In this document: positions 39,411 through 47,080 of the stretch, piece by piece
How the letters are laid out: each line of letters opens with the position of its first letter
Position numbering within the stretch: position 1 is the first letter of the stretch
Source of the DNA: a virus
IMG/VR virus record: IMGVR_UViG_3300032893_000073
Span: 1-49,460 of that record
DNA: 49,460 nt
Reading direction: 5' to 3' (one strand)
The notes under the pieces: generated by a model
Databases searched by the model: none
What the model was told of the DNA's origin: nothing
The model's input: only the letters and a program-made list of their open reading frames with translations
Made by a program: the position numbers and the translations under genes

Positions 39411-40792
39411 TTTATCTCCCTTGTTTTGAGTGGATTTGGTTTTACATCTTCCCAGCCTGGCGGCAGGAATTTTGTCGCAATACTTTTATCGAAATCAGCC
39501 GTTGTTTTGAGAGTGACACCGGCTTGCTCCTTAATAGCCGCCATCTGTTCCGCATCGCCCGCTTCTTTGAGCGCGAGCAATTCATTCTTGCGCTCCTCTA
39601 GCCACGCGAAAAATACAGGCGGATTAACGCATGTCGGACCACCGCTATCGCCGCGCCACGAAATAGAGCCGCTGGCAAAGTCGAGCGATTTCTTACTGAA
39701 GTCGCCTTTCTTATGCGGGTCTTTCGTTCCTTCTTTGCTGTCAGACTGGTAGCGTGGCAGTCTGCCATCTTTGCCGGTGCCATCACCTTCGGCATATTTA
39801 TCGAGCAGGGCGCCGAAAGCATCGTCCCAGAGCTTCGCTTTCTGCTCTAGTGGCTTGGCGCGCTTCTCGGCTTGTTCACGATAGCGTTTCGCCGGGTCGA
39901 TGAAACGCGTATGCATCAAGTCGAGAATTTCGTCCACCTGCTCCTTGGTCAATTCCTGCGGCAGCTCGGGCCAACCGAGTGCCTCAAGGAAATAGCCACG
40001 AGTTACCACCGCTCCCGTCTCTGGGTCAACTAGGCGATTAAGCACCTCATCCCAGTGGAGCGCCTTTGGGGTAGATGGCGAGGATGGAGCAGATACAGCC
40101 GGAATGGAGGGCGTGCCAGTAGCCGTGGCTGCATTGCCAGACTCCCCCGAGCCGAATTCCTCCTCCGGTTCTGGATTAGCACGCTTATTCACCTCAGCCA
40201 AGACGGCATTAACCGTTTCGTGGGTCAGCTCTTTAAAGCCAAGTTCGTCGAAGATGATATTGCCGTCCATGCCGCACTTCTTCGCGTGTTCGAGGATATG
40301 CGGCCAGCGTTCTTCGGGCGTTGGACCAGGATGCGCTGCTTTGTATTCTTCCTCGGCTTTAACCTTGGCTGCTATTTCTAGCGCCTTCTTACTACTGCGT
40401 CTGGTAGTTTTCTCGGGTTTCTGCGCCGCGTGGAATTTCGCCAGATTCTGATTCATCTCAAAATAGGCTTCGTCGCTGATGCCACCAAGGGCGCCGAGCT
40501 GCTTTTGAAATTCATCCTTGTTGCCGTAGGCTTCAAAGAATGCCTTGGACAATTCAGTCCATTGCCTTTCCGTTTTGGACGCAGTGTTGAATTTCGCAAG
40601 CTGTTCTTCTGCTGCTTTCTTGGCGCTGCGCAGCGCGGTCTGTTCTTCGGGGTCCATCGTCGCCGCAATTTGCTTGGTCAGTTCTTCAACCAAGGTTTTC
40701 AATGCCACCGGATCATCTTCTATGCGCGGCGATACCACCGGTGGTGCATCTGCGCCGAATTCAACATCGGCGCCAAATTCCATTTCGCTCAT
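39407..40792 (-). CDS. unknown protein with repeated EFG motifs
   Basis: A 461-residue protein. The N-terminus reads MSEMEFGADVEFGAD; EPEEEFGSGES appears near residue 217; HWDEVLNRL near residue 248 matches the W-D-x-V-L-N motif of two other proteins. Long charged helical segments (30-160) and a Trp/Pro-rich C-terminus surround these. It follows the putative annealing protein gene by one nt, so it is in the recombination module. A scaffold holding several partners would fit the motif repeats (inference). Confidence 0.6.
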   Translation of the reverse strand: MSEMEFGADVEFGADAPPVVSPRIEDDPVALKTLVEELTKQIAATMDPEEQTALRSAKKAAEEQLAKFNTASKTERQWTELSKAFFEAYGNKDEFQKQLGALGGISDEAYFEMNQNLAKFHAAQKPEKTTRRSSKKALEIAAKVKAEEEYKAAHPGPTPEERWPHILEHAKKCGMDGNIIFDELGFKELTHETVNAVLAEVNKRANPEPEEEFGSGESGNAATATGTPSIPAVSAPSSPSTPKALHWDEVLNRLVDPETGAVVTRGYFLEALGWPELPQELTKEQVDEILDLMHTRFIDPAKRYREQAEKRAKPLEQKAKLWDDAFGALLDKYAEGDGTGKDGRLPRYQSDSKEGTKDPHKKGDFSKKSLDFASGSISWRGDSGGPTCVNPPVFFAWLEERKNELLALKEAGDAEQMAAIKEQAGVTLKTTADFDKSIATKFLPPGWEDVKPNPLKTREIK

Positions 40793-40793
40793 G

Positions 40794-41765
40794 TTACCTC
40801 CCTGCGTTTGTCAAAGCGAGGTCAACGCTCTGCATAATGCGAGAGAAGACATCGAGAGTGAGCGTCTTTGTTCGATTCTCGTTGGTGACATCAAACGATT
40901 CTTTGAGGAATTGGTTCATTTGCGGACCCGTCCAGCCGCACAATTCCTTGCAGCCGTACACGATGAATTTCATGTGTTCGGCGTCTGCAACGATAGCAGT
41001 TTCATCACCGACAAACAGCTCGGCATGCTCGGCGAAGCGGCGCGGACAGTTAGAAGGCAAAGCAGGTACAGGTGGTTCCACCGCAGTCGGGGCAGGTACG
41101 GCCGGAGGGGTTCCAACGGCTTGCTTTGGGGCTTCACTCGGCTTCGAGTCCTTCGCCGCAGGCGATGCAGAAGCGGAGGCAGGCTTTGCCGCCACCTCTG
41201 TAGCCGATTGCCCATTGGTGCTCGCAGGCTTTGGGGATTCGTCACCCAAGTCAACGCGCGTCGCGCCCTCGACATCATCAACTTCTGAATCATCAAGGAA
41301 GGCAAGCCCACAGATTTCTAAGGTCGCTCTGCGCTTCGCTTTCGTCTCGGCGTGCATTATCTTGTTCGCCTGCATTTCTGGGGTCATTGGGTATTTGCCC
41401 CCCTGGAGCGTGCAAGCGCCAACCGCGTCCACTTCCCTGCCTGTATCCAAATCACGGGCGGTGTAGGTATACACAGCGCGCTCTGAATTGATATTCTCTT
41501 TGGACTGCTTCAATGAAATCTTGTGTTTGCGGCCAAGCTCTACTGATGTTTGCCTGGAAGCATAGGGGATTTCTTTGACAACCTCATCACTGTTCTTTGC
41601 TTTCTGTTGAATCATTCCGATGGTGCCGAAAGGCAGACCGGCACGCTTATTCAGGTAGGACAAGTAGGTGAGCTTATCTTTCATGGCCCATGTGTGCATG
41701 GTGCTTTCGACGGTGAAGCGCGCATGCAACTTCATCTCGTCTGCTGTCGGTGTGTATTCTTCCAT
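40794..41765 (-). CDS. putative single-strand annealing / recombination protein
   Basis: A 323-residue protein. The core (residues 1-165) ends in MHAETKAKRRATLEICGLAF followed by LDDSEVDD, a pattern common in phage recombinase-type (Erf/RecT-like) proteins; the C-terminal half has a Pro/Ala linker (about 175-235) and a helical end. It is first in the recombination/replication operon, under the promoter at 41815-41844, and upstream of RusA, DnaB-like helicase and SSB. The annealing role is tentative. Confidence 0.5.
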   Translation of the reverse strand: MEEYTPTADEMKLHARFTVESTMHTWAMKDKLTYLSYLNKRAGLPFGTIGMIQQKAKNSDEVVKEIPYASRQTSVELGRKHKISLKQSKENINSERAVYTYTARDLDTGREVDAVGACTLQGGKYPMTPEMQANKIMHAETKAKRRATLEICGLAFLDDSEVDDVEGATRVDLGDESPKPASTNGQSATEVAAKPASASASPAAKDSKPSEAPKQAVGTPPAVPAPTAVEPPVPALPSNCPRRFAEHAELFVGDETAIVADAEHMKFIVYGCKELCGWTGPQMNQFLKESFDVTNENRTKTLTLDVFSRIMQSVDLALTNAGR

Positions 41766-41795
41766 TTGGTTATGCTCCTTGCATATACGATAGAA

Positions 41796-41844
41796 ATAGG
41801 GCTAACACATTTCTATGTTAGCCCTATCGCAGAATCTCTGTCAA
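41796..41844 (-). promoter_or_regulatory. replication-operon promoter with 12-bp palindromic operator
   Basis: On the minus strand: -35 TTGACA (41844-41839, 6 of 6), 18-nt spacer, -10 TAACAT (41820-41815, 4 of 6). A perfect 12-bp inverted repeat, ATAGGGCTAACA (41796-41807) / TGTTAGCCCTAT (41816-41827), covers the -10. The core AGAAATGTGT is shared with the palindrome at 36234-36251. A bound repressor would block transcription of the recombination operon. It could also form an mRNA hairpin, but lacks a T-run. Confidence 0.7.
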
Positions 41845-41860
41845 CTTGTTTCGCGACTTT

Positions 41861-42091
41861 TTAATCTGGCTTCTTCGGGAGGCGCTTAAGCACGCCGGTC
41901 AGACGGTCGCGAGCAATTGAGTATATCGTGCTGCCGTAAGGAAGCAAGATGATAGTTAGCATCCATTGGTCAGGTACAAAGTGTATGCCGTGCGCAGCTT
42001 GCCACATAGCAAATAGCCATGTTCCAAGAGCCATAACCGGTGGAACATAGTCGTTTGGGTTTAACTTGCGCTCATCTTCGGTATCCGGCAT
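41861..42091 (-). CDS. holin-like membrane protein
   Basis: A 76-residue protein with a charged N-terminus (1-14), two hydrophobic segments (VPPVMALGTWLFAMW and WMLTIILLPYGSTIY) and a basic C-terminus (KRLPKKPD). This is holin-like, in a cassette with an endolysin and spanin-like gene. It is the last gene of the lysis cassette, six nt after the 31-residue membrane ORF. Confidence 0.65.
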   Translation of the reverse strand: MPDTEDERKLNPNDYVPPVMALGTWLFAMWQAAHGIHFVPDQWMLTIILLPYGSTIYSIARDRLTGVLKRLPKKPD

Positions 42092-42097
42092 GGCGCT

Positions 42098-42193
42098 CTA
42101 TCCAAAGATAAAACGCTTCACCAGATGGCATCCTTCTATGATGCTGCCGCCGATGAGAATGGCGTAAAACACGCTAGAAAGGAACATATCCAT
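42098..42193 (-). CDS. 31-residue single-span membrane micro-protein
   Basis: ATG 42193-42191 immediately follows the TAG of the preceding gene; TAG ends at 42098. Sequence MDMFLSSVFYAILIGGSIIE then a short basic tail is one clear membrane helix. Between an endolysin and a holin-like gene, it could be a pinholin or holin partner/inhibitor (inference). No separate ribosome site is visible; coupled translation is likely. Confidence 0.5.
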   Translation of the reverse strand: MDMFLSSVFYAILIGGSIIEGCHLVKRFIFG

Positions 42194-42553
42194 CTACTTG
42201 GCCGCTGCCTCAAACTGAGCAATAAGCCCGGTAACAAGACTCATTTCTTCGCCCGCAATTTCTTTAGCTTGGGCGAGGAAGCCTTTGAGTTCAGCCTGGT
42301 GGCCCTGGACGTAGGCAAGCAGCTCTGCGGCTTCTTCCTTGGCGGTTGCCGGATTTATCAGTTTTTCCAAAACGTTTTCAATTGTCGCGGCATGCTCTTT
42401 GGCAAAGCCGACTAGCTTCTTTGCAGCAGCGATGTTGCTGAGCGTTTCGCCGTCGTGAATCTGGACTTGAAAGTTGGCGAGCTTCTCGAAAGCATTATGG
42501 GCCAGTGCGACCTCTGCGAGCACTTTCTTGATGTCGTTAATTTCGTTAAACAT
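42194..42553 (-). CDS. helical unknown protein in the lysis cassette
   Basis: A 119-residue Ala/Glu-rich all-helical protein without signal or membrane segment. It separates the endolysin from the membrane genes. Heptad-like repeats suggest oligomerisation. Function unknown. Confidence 0.6.
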   Translation of the reverse strand: MFNEINDIKKVLAEVALAHNAFEKLANFQVQIHDGETLSNIAAAKKLVGFAKEHAATIENVLEKLINPATAKEEAAELLAYVQGHQAELKGFLAQAKEIAGEEMSLVTGLIAQFEAAAK

Positions 42554-42589
42554 TATATGGATTCTCCATGGGGTTATAAGGGTAGGTTA

Positions 42590-43075
42590 CTAGGCTACCG
42601 CTTGATTGAACAAGGCAATTTCATTTGCACGACGATGGACCAAACCGTCAATGACGGCGCCGTGGTCGTCGTGCACCCAACGCTTCATTTCGTTTGGTAT
42701 AAGTAGGAGTTTGCCGCTTTCAATATCGCGGCACGCACTCGAGCCTTTCCAGGCACCAATGCCAATATTGAAGATGAATGCCACCAGTGCATCAAACTGA
42801 TTCTGATTGAGCTTGCATTCTGCTATCTTCAGAGTATCATTGAGTGCATTGGTGAATCGCTGCTGGTCTTTCTCGAAGAGAGCGACTGCTTCTGCTACCG
42901 TGAGGACGGGATGTATGCGCGTATAGAATTGAATTTCTTCTGGAAGTATCTTGTGTCCGAAACCAATCGTGAGCTTTCCCGCTGCGCAGTGATACGCAGA
43001 CAGTCTCAAACCCTCTGCGTTCTCTATGAATTTCTTTCCTTTATCCGAAAGCACCACGACGCGCCTGAACCTCAC
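42590..43075 (-). CDS. endolysin, T4-type lysozyme (GH24)
   Basis: A 161-residue protein, GTG start at 43073-43075 overlapping the TGA of the upstream gene. EGLRLSAYHCAAGKLTIGFG (21-40) has the GH24 catalytic pattern E-x8-C-x5-T (E21, C30, T36), the E-C-T variant in which Cys replaces Asp. NQFDALVAFIFNIG is also typical. It hydrolyses peptidoglycan glycan strands. No signal peptide, so a holin is expected to release it. Confidence 0.9.
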   Translation of the reverse strand: MRFRRVVVLSDKGKKFIENAEGLRLSAYHCAAGKLTIGFGHKILPEEIQFYTRIHPVLTVAEAVALFEKDQQRFTNALNDTLKIAECKLNQNQFDALVAFIFNIGIGAWKGSSACRDIESGKLLLIPNEMKRWVHDDHGAVIDGLVHRRANEIALFNQAVA

Positions 43076-43242
43076 TTCTTGTGTCCAAAGTTCTCAGCAA
43101 AAACAGCGCGCTTGCGTTCAGCGGGATTCTTACTCTTGGCCGCCTTAGCAATCTTGCTCTTGGGTATTTTTTGTCCCATCGGCGTGCCAGTTTCTTTATG
43201 CAGCAAACCGCGATGACTTGGTTTTATTTTGATGGTGCTCAT
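43072..43242 (-). CDS. small basic conserved-type phage protein
   Basis: ATG 43240-43242 behind AGGAG gives 56 residues; a longer in-frame start at 43374 would overlap the lipoprotein gene and is rejected. The pattern HRGLLHKETGTPMGQKIPKS followed by KNPAERKRAVFAENF is a common small phage protein of unknown function. Confidence 0.75.
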   Translation of the reverse strand: MSTIKIKPSHRGLLHKETGTPMGQKIPKSKIAKAAKSKNPAERKRAVFAENFGHKK

Positions 43243-43246
43243 TTTT

Positions 43247-43393
43247 CTATCTCCTGCGTGGCGGGCATGATGGATGATACATTGGTACGGGAGGATGATA
43301 ACCGCTGTAGCCATTATAATGGCGCTGCGCATCCTCATCGCAAGCCGAAACCGGAAGCGCAAGGACGCAAACAAATCCCATTATCCTAATCAT
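43247..43393 (-). CDS. proline-rich lipoprotein, probable o-spanin (Rz1-like)
   Basis: A 48-residue micro-gene, ATGA-coupled to the gene upstream. Residues 1-17 are a lipoprotein signal (MIRIMGFVCVLALPVSAC, lipobox VSAC); the mature part is Tyr/His/Pro-rich (GYHPPVPMYHPSCPPRRR). Rz1-type outer-membrane spanins are small, proline-rich lipoproteins in lysis cassettes. No i-spanin partner was found, so the assignment rests on lipobox, composition and position. Confidence 0.6.
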   Translation of the reverse strand: MIRIMGFVCVLALPVSACDEDAQRHYNGYSGYHPPVPMYHPSCPPRRR

Positions 43394-43542
43394 TTCTTCT
43401 TTCCTTTGCGATTGGGCAAGCCTTTGCGTTTCGTGCTAGCAAATTCTTTGACTTGCTGCGCGTTCATTCCTTTCGGTCGTTTGATTTTTCCGGCTTCAAC
43501 CATTCCGAAAAACTCTTGTTGTTTTTTGCTTGTTGATGGCAT
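43390..43542 (-). CDS. small basic protein (MPSTSKKQQEFFGM type)
   Basis: A 50-residue gene behind GGAG, ATG 43540-43542. MPSTSKKQQEFFGMVEAGKI and, at the end, EFASTKRKGLPNRKGKKK match a widespread small phage family (start MPxxSKxQQ, end FAxTKHKGLP). Function unknown. ATGA overlap with the lipoprotein gene. Confidence 0.75.
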   Translation of the reverse strand: MPSTSKKQQEFFGMVEAGKIKRPKGMNAQQVKEFASTKRKGLPNRKGKKK

Positions 43543-43555
43543 CTATTTTCTCCGT

Positions 43556-44002
43556 TTACGGTAGCGTGATATTGTTGGCTGTTGCGTGCGTCTGAATAGC
43601 TGTTATCTGTGGTGACGTTGCGCTCGCCTTGATTGCCGTCCAAACATTTAGCGCAAGCGCTGTGCTGCCTCTCAAATACCAAAGCGCCATGATGTTGATG
43701 TTTTGCCGCTGGGTAACAGAAAGTGTGCCATCGCCATTGCAGTCAGCCACAAATTGTGTCGGCTTAGGTTGCACGCTATTCCAGGTCGATGCCTGCTGGG
43801 CAAGCGCAAGCGCTGACGCTGCCTGCTGCGTAGTGCATTGCGAACAATCAACTCGTAAGCTAGGGTCGGTCGGTCCACTGCCGCTAACGCCGTCGATCGG
43901 ATAGCCCGCCGCTTTCAGTGCGGTATCGCAATCAGCAACAGATGCGCTCGCAGGCTGCATTGTTAGCAATCCAATAGTAAGAATCAGGATTGTATGCCTC
44001 AT
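43556..44002 (-). CDS. exported protein with EF-hand/dockerin-like loop
   Basis: A 148-residue protein with a signal peptide (residues 1-20, MRHTILILTIGLLTMQPASA). The mature chain has four or more Cys and the loop DCNGDGTLSVTQ, which follows the D-x-N-x-D-G-x-x-S pattern of a Ca-binding EF-hand/dockerin loop (position 12 is Gln rather than Glu). Ser/Thr/Ala rich elsewhere. Exported; function unknown. Confidence 0.6.
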   Translation of the reverse strand: MRHTILILTIGLLTMQPASASVADCDTALKAAGYPIDGVSGSGPTDPSLRVDCSQCTTQQAASALALAQQASTWNSVQPKPTQFVADCNGDGTLSVTQRQNINIMALWYLRGSTALALNVWTAIKASATSPQITAIQTHATANNITLP

Positions 44003-44193
44003 TCGTTCACCGTCCCATAGAGAGAATTGCCGCCGTCGGTTGGCGGATCAACAGTGAGTGATACGCCAACAATCGGAATCCCTTGAGAGACCAGATAGTT
44101 GTGGAACGATGCGGACATGCTTTGCTGTGCGCCACACGGCAGCGGTATCATCATGAGCGCTGCGAGAATCACAAGTATCAATCTCATTGGCAT
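43999..44193 (-). CDS. small exported protein
   Basis: ATG 44191-44193 behind AGGGA gives 64 residues; an in-frame start at 44289 would lie inside the fibre gene. Residues 1-23 are a signal peptide (MPMRLILVILAALMMIPLPC, cleavage near CGA before Q). The mature part is about 40 residues (FHNYLVSQGIPIVGVSLTV). It overlaps its neighbours by ATGA and 10 nt. Confidence 0.6.
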   Translation of the reverse strand: MPMRLILVILAALMMIPLPCGAQQSMSASFHNYLVSQGIPIVGVSLTVDPPTDGGNSLYGTVNE

Positions 44194-46628
44194 ACTGTCC
44201 CTTGAAGTGCGCTCTGTATTGGTGACGTTGTGAATCCCCCAGCCGACGTAGCCCCGCTGCCGTAGAAAGTGACCGTATTGTTGGCCCACTCAAGCATTTG
44301 ATAGTAGTGGAAGCCAGCCGCAATTGCCGTTGCTGACAAGCTGCATGATACGGTTAAGATCTCATTTGCCGATATTGCAGTGGTGCTGTTGCTGGCAATA
44401 GCGCTTGTACTGTCCATGCCGATGCCATTTGATGAACTCGAACTGCTATCAGCAAGAGATTGCACGAAGGTTAGGTTTACCGAACCTCCTGTAGCACCAC
44501 ATACGATACCAATACGCCCCGCTCCGTAACTCGTGTTACTATCGCTTGCGCGTAACGTTTGAGTGCCGTACGTCCATGAGGACACGTTGATTTGTGCCCA
44601 GACGGACATCGGCAGCTGATTTGAGTAATTCCAGATGCCTCGAAAACCGTTTTGGTCATCAAGTTGTCCGCTAACCGAAGGGTCAGTGTATATGGTGCCC
44701 ACCCAGCGGTCCTGGGTGTTGTTGTTGGTGTATGGAATCCCGTTGGATACCCCGCGAGTGGGCGGCGTGGTGGCATTAGTCCATGCCACCGTGTGAAGCC
44801 CAGGCGTTCCGCCACTGTCAGACACGTACACGTCGTATGTGGTGGCGGTTGTATTAGGCACCGCAACGCTGATGCCGCTAGTGCCGATATCGTCAATTAT
44901 TACGCTTGTGCCGTTGTAGAGTGCAATCTTGGTATGATTTAGCGGGTAATAATAAAGGGTGGTGCCGGTTGTGTTTTGCGGGTACGGACTTGAACTACTT
45001 ATTGTTAGCCTACCGCCCGCAATGGCAGCAAAATCACCAGGGGTTGCCCATGAGACGCCGCCACTACTAGTGACTGTCGGCACCTGCTGCGTGCTACCGA
45101 TGGCATTAAAACTCGGGGCACCGCTTGACGTACCCCAGTTGCCGAAGATGGTTCCGGCGCCCGCATTAGTCAACGAGAATGTAAGTGCTGGAGTCGTGGT
45201 GGCAGTCGCTACCGAGGTCGTGAACAGCGGCGACAGGTTGCCCGCACTAAATGAAGTGACACCAGACCCAGGTGCAGCCCATGCGGGCGAGTTGGTGCCC
45301 GTATTATAGCTGAGCACCCACCCGTTGTTTGTCGTCGGGGCAAGTCCTAAGAGCTTCGTTCCATCGCCGTAGTAAACAGTCCCGGCTGTTACCGAGAGCG
45401 AACCGTTATTCGTGCCACCACCGCCGGTACCGAGAACGCCCCAGGTCGGAACGCTCGTACCGGCGCTGATAAATGCTTGCCCGGTGCTGCCTGCCGCAGT
45501 GGTGCCAATTGCGCTACCATCACACCATGGTATTTTGCCAGCGGCATACGACATGGAACCATCGGACATCACGAACTGACCATTCACGCCCGTATTGGGA
45601 ATAGTGTAGGTCAGAGAGCCGCTTGAATTTGCCGCCCACGTCAGCGTGTAGTTGTTAGTTGTCTGAAGCTGAACATTTGTATTCAGAATAGGACTGGTGA
45701 TTGTCTTCTGTCCGGTAATGCTCTGAGCGCTGCCGAGATTCACCAAGGTATCTGTGCTATTCGGTATCGTTACCGTATTATTGGTGCTAGTGGTAATCGT
45801 GTTGGTGCTTAACTTCGGAGCATTACTGAACGTCCAGGTGCCAGCGATAGTGTCATTGCCTTGGTCAAGACAAACGTGCGCCGTGCTTACAGTGCCAGGG
45901 TCTGGAAATTGAATGGCGGTTGCTTGTCCGAATGCAGCCCATGTAATTGTGGCATTGCTGCCGTTGTTCAATGTAAGCTGTGTGTTGAACTTTGCGCTAG
46001 TCAGCGTCTTGTTCGTAAGAGTTTGTGTGCCGGTTAGCGTAACAACACTGTTGCCAATGTCAAGCGTCATGGTACTACCGGCGCCACCATCGGTTAGCGT
46101 AATATCACCAGCCGTTCCCTGAAGTTGTCGGGAATTGGTGAGCGTAGCGCTTTCGTTCGCCTGCGTGATAAAGGTGGCACTAGCGGGGGCACCACTGCCG
46201 GTCGAATTGATTGTTATGCCACCAGCAGAGTTGCTAATAGTTACATTGGTGCCAGCAGTCAGAGTAGCAAGCGTATAACCACTACCATTGCCAATGAGCA
46301 ATTGCCCATTCGTCGGCGTAGCGGTAAGTCCGGTGCCCCCATAAGCAGCCGTTACGGTGGCAAGCTCTAGTTGAAGCGTACCGCCAGCTCCGTTGTCGGT
46401 GAGGATGAAGCGAGCACTAGGAGAAAGCAGGCGATTGTTTGGATAGTTACCCGCCGAAGGGTGGTTGGGGTAAACAATAATGTCTGCATTTGCGTCTATG
46501 TTGGTAGGCGTATCCTGCGGGAAGCCACCAGGAATAGTGCCGCCAACAGACGCCTGCGCAAATGTTGCTTGCGCACAGAATAAAAACGCAACAAAGGCGA
46601 ATAGAAATGAAAGAAAATGCTTCATCAT
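44184..46628 (-). CDS. tail fibre-like protein with Sec signal peptide
   Basis: An 814-residue protein, ATGA-coupled. Residues 1-25 are a signal peptide (basic MKH, Phe/Ala-rich core, cleavage after TFA before Q). The body is Gly/Ser/Thr/Asn-rich beta sequence with fibre-type repeats (LTNKTLTSAKFNTQ, TITSPILNTN). It shares modules with the 375-residue protein at 2081. The C-terminal 250 residues are less repetitive (WNYSNQLPMSVW) and may be a receptor-binding or trimer domain. A Sec signal on a fibre is unusual. Confidence 0.7.
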   Translation of the reverse strand: MMKHFLSFLFAFVAFLFCAQATFAQASVGGTIPGGFPQDTPTNIDANADIIVYPNHPSAGNYPNNRLLSPSARFILTDNGAGGTLQLELATVTAAYGGTGLTATPTNGQLLIGNGSGYTLATLTAGTNVTISNSAGGITINSTGSGAPASATFITQANESATLTNSRQLQGTAGDITLTDGGAGSTMTLDIGNSVVTLTGTQTLTNKTLTSAKFNTQLTLNNGSNATITWAAFGQATAIQFPDPGTVSTAHVCLDQGNDTIAGTWTFSNAPKLSTNTITTSTNNTVTIPNSTDTLVNLGSAQSITGQKTITSPILNTNVQLQTTNNYTLTWAANSSGSLTYTIPNTGVNGQFVMSDGSMSYAAGKIPWCDGSAIGTTAAGSTGQAFISAGTSVPTWGVLGTGGGGTNNGSLSVTAGTVYYGDGTKLLGLAPTTNNGWVLSYNTGTNSPAWAAPGSGVTSFSAGNLSPLFTTSVATATTTPALTFSLTNAGAGTIFGNWGTSSGAPSFNAIGSTQQVPTVTSSGGVSWATPGDFAAIAGGRLTISSSSPYPQNTTGTTLYYYPLNHTKIALYNGTSVIIDDIGTSGISVAVPNTTATTYDVYVSDSGGTPGLHTVAWTNATTPPTRGVSNGIPYTNNNTQDRWVGTIYTDPSVSGQLDDQNGFRGIWNYSNQLPMSVWAQINVSSWTYGTQTLRASDSNTSYGAGRIGIVCGATGGSVNLTFVQSLADSSSSSSNGIGMDSTSAIASNSTTAISANEILTVSCSLSATAIAAGFHYYQMLEWANNTVTFYGSGATSAGGFTTSPIQSALQGTVCQ

Positions 46629-47080
46629 CTTTGAGTATTCAAACTAACGTCAGTGTTGGGATTGTTATCGTCTTGAATGCCGGACACGAAGAATTCAGTT
46701 GATTGCGTTCCGGTTTGAACATAGAACGGCACGCCTTCTTCGCAAGTAAACGAAGCAATGCTTAGCTGGTCAACCGTCTTTTGATTCTCTGCTGCGACTG
46801 CACCGAGCTTCACCCAGCCGTTACCGGAATTAACCTGCGCCGCATCTTTGTGCCACACCCATAATGTGCATGTGATGCCGGTGCCAAAGTCACTGGCGAA
46901 GAATGACACAATACCATTCTTGCCAGTCAGTCCCATCGACTGCGCGCGCACTGTTGGAGCATTGCTACTTGTGGCTTTATTGGAACCAGACGAACCGGCG
47001 CCCTGAAAAACAGAGCTGCCGTTATATTGTTTTGCTAGACGACGACCAGGCCATTCAGCGATATTGGAATGAACGCGCAT
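46625..47080 (-). CDS. virion-associated protein, unknown
   Basis: A 151-residue beta-rich Gly/Ser/Asn protein without signal peptide, between two fibre-type genes. It ends in NNPNTDVSLNTQR. Position suggests a fibre-head or fibre-assembly protein; no motif supports more. Confidence 0.55.
   Translation of the reverse strand: MRVHSNIAEWPGRRLAKQYNGSSVFQGAGSSGSNKATSSNAPTVRAQSMGLTGKNGIVSFFASDFGTGITCTLWVWHKDAAQVNSGNGWVKLGAVAAENQKTVDQLSIASFTCEEGVPFYVQTGTQSTEFFVSGIQDDNNPNTDVSLNTQR

Noticed and set aside
40702-41466. 254-residue plus-strand ORF
   Set aside because: Antisense to the putative annealing-protein and 461-residue genes; no ribosome site.
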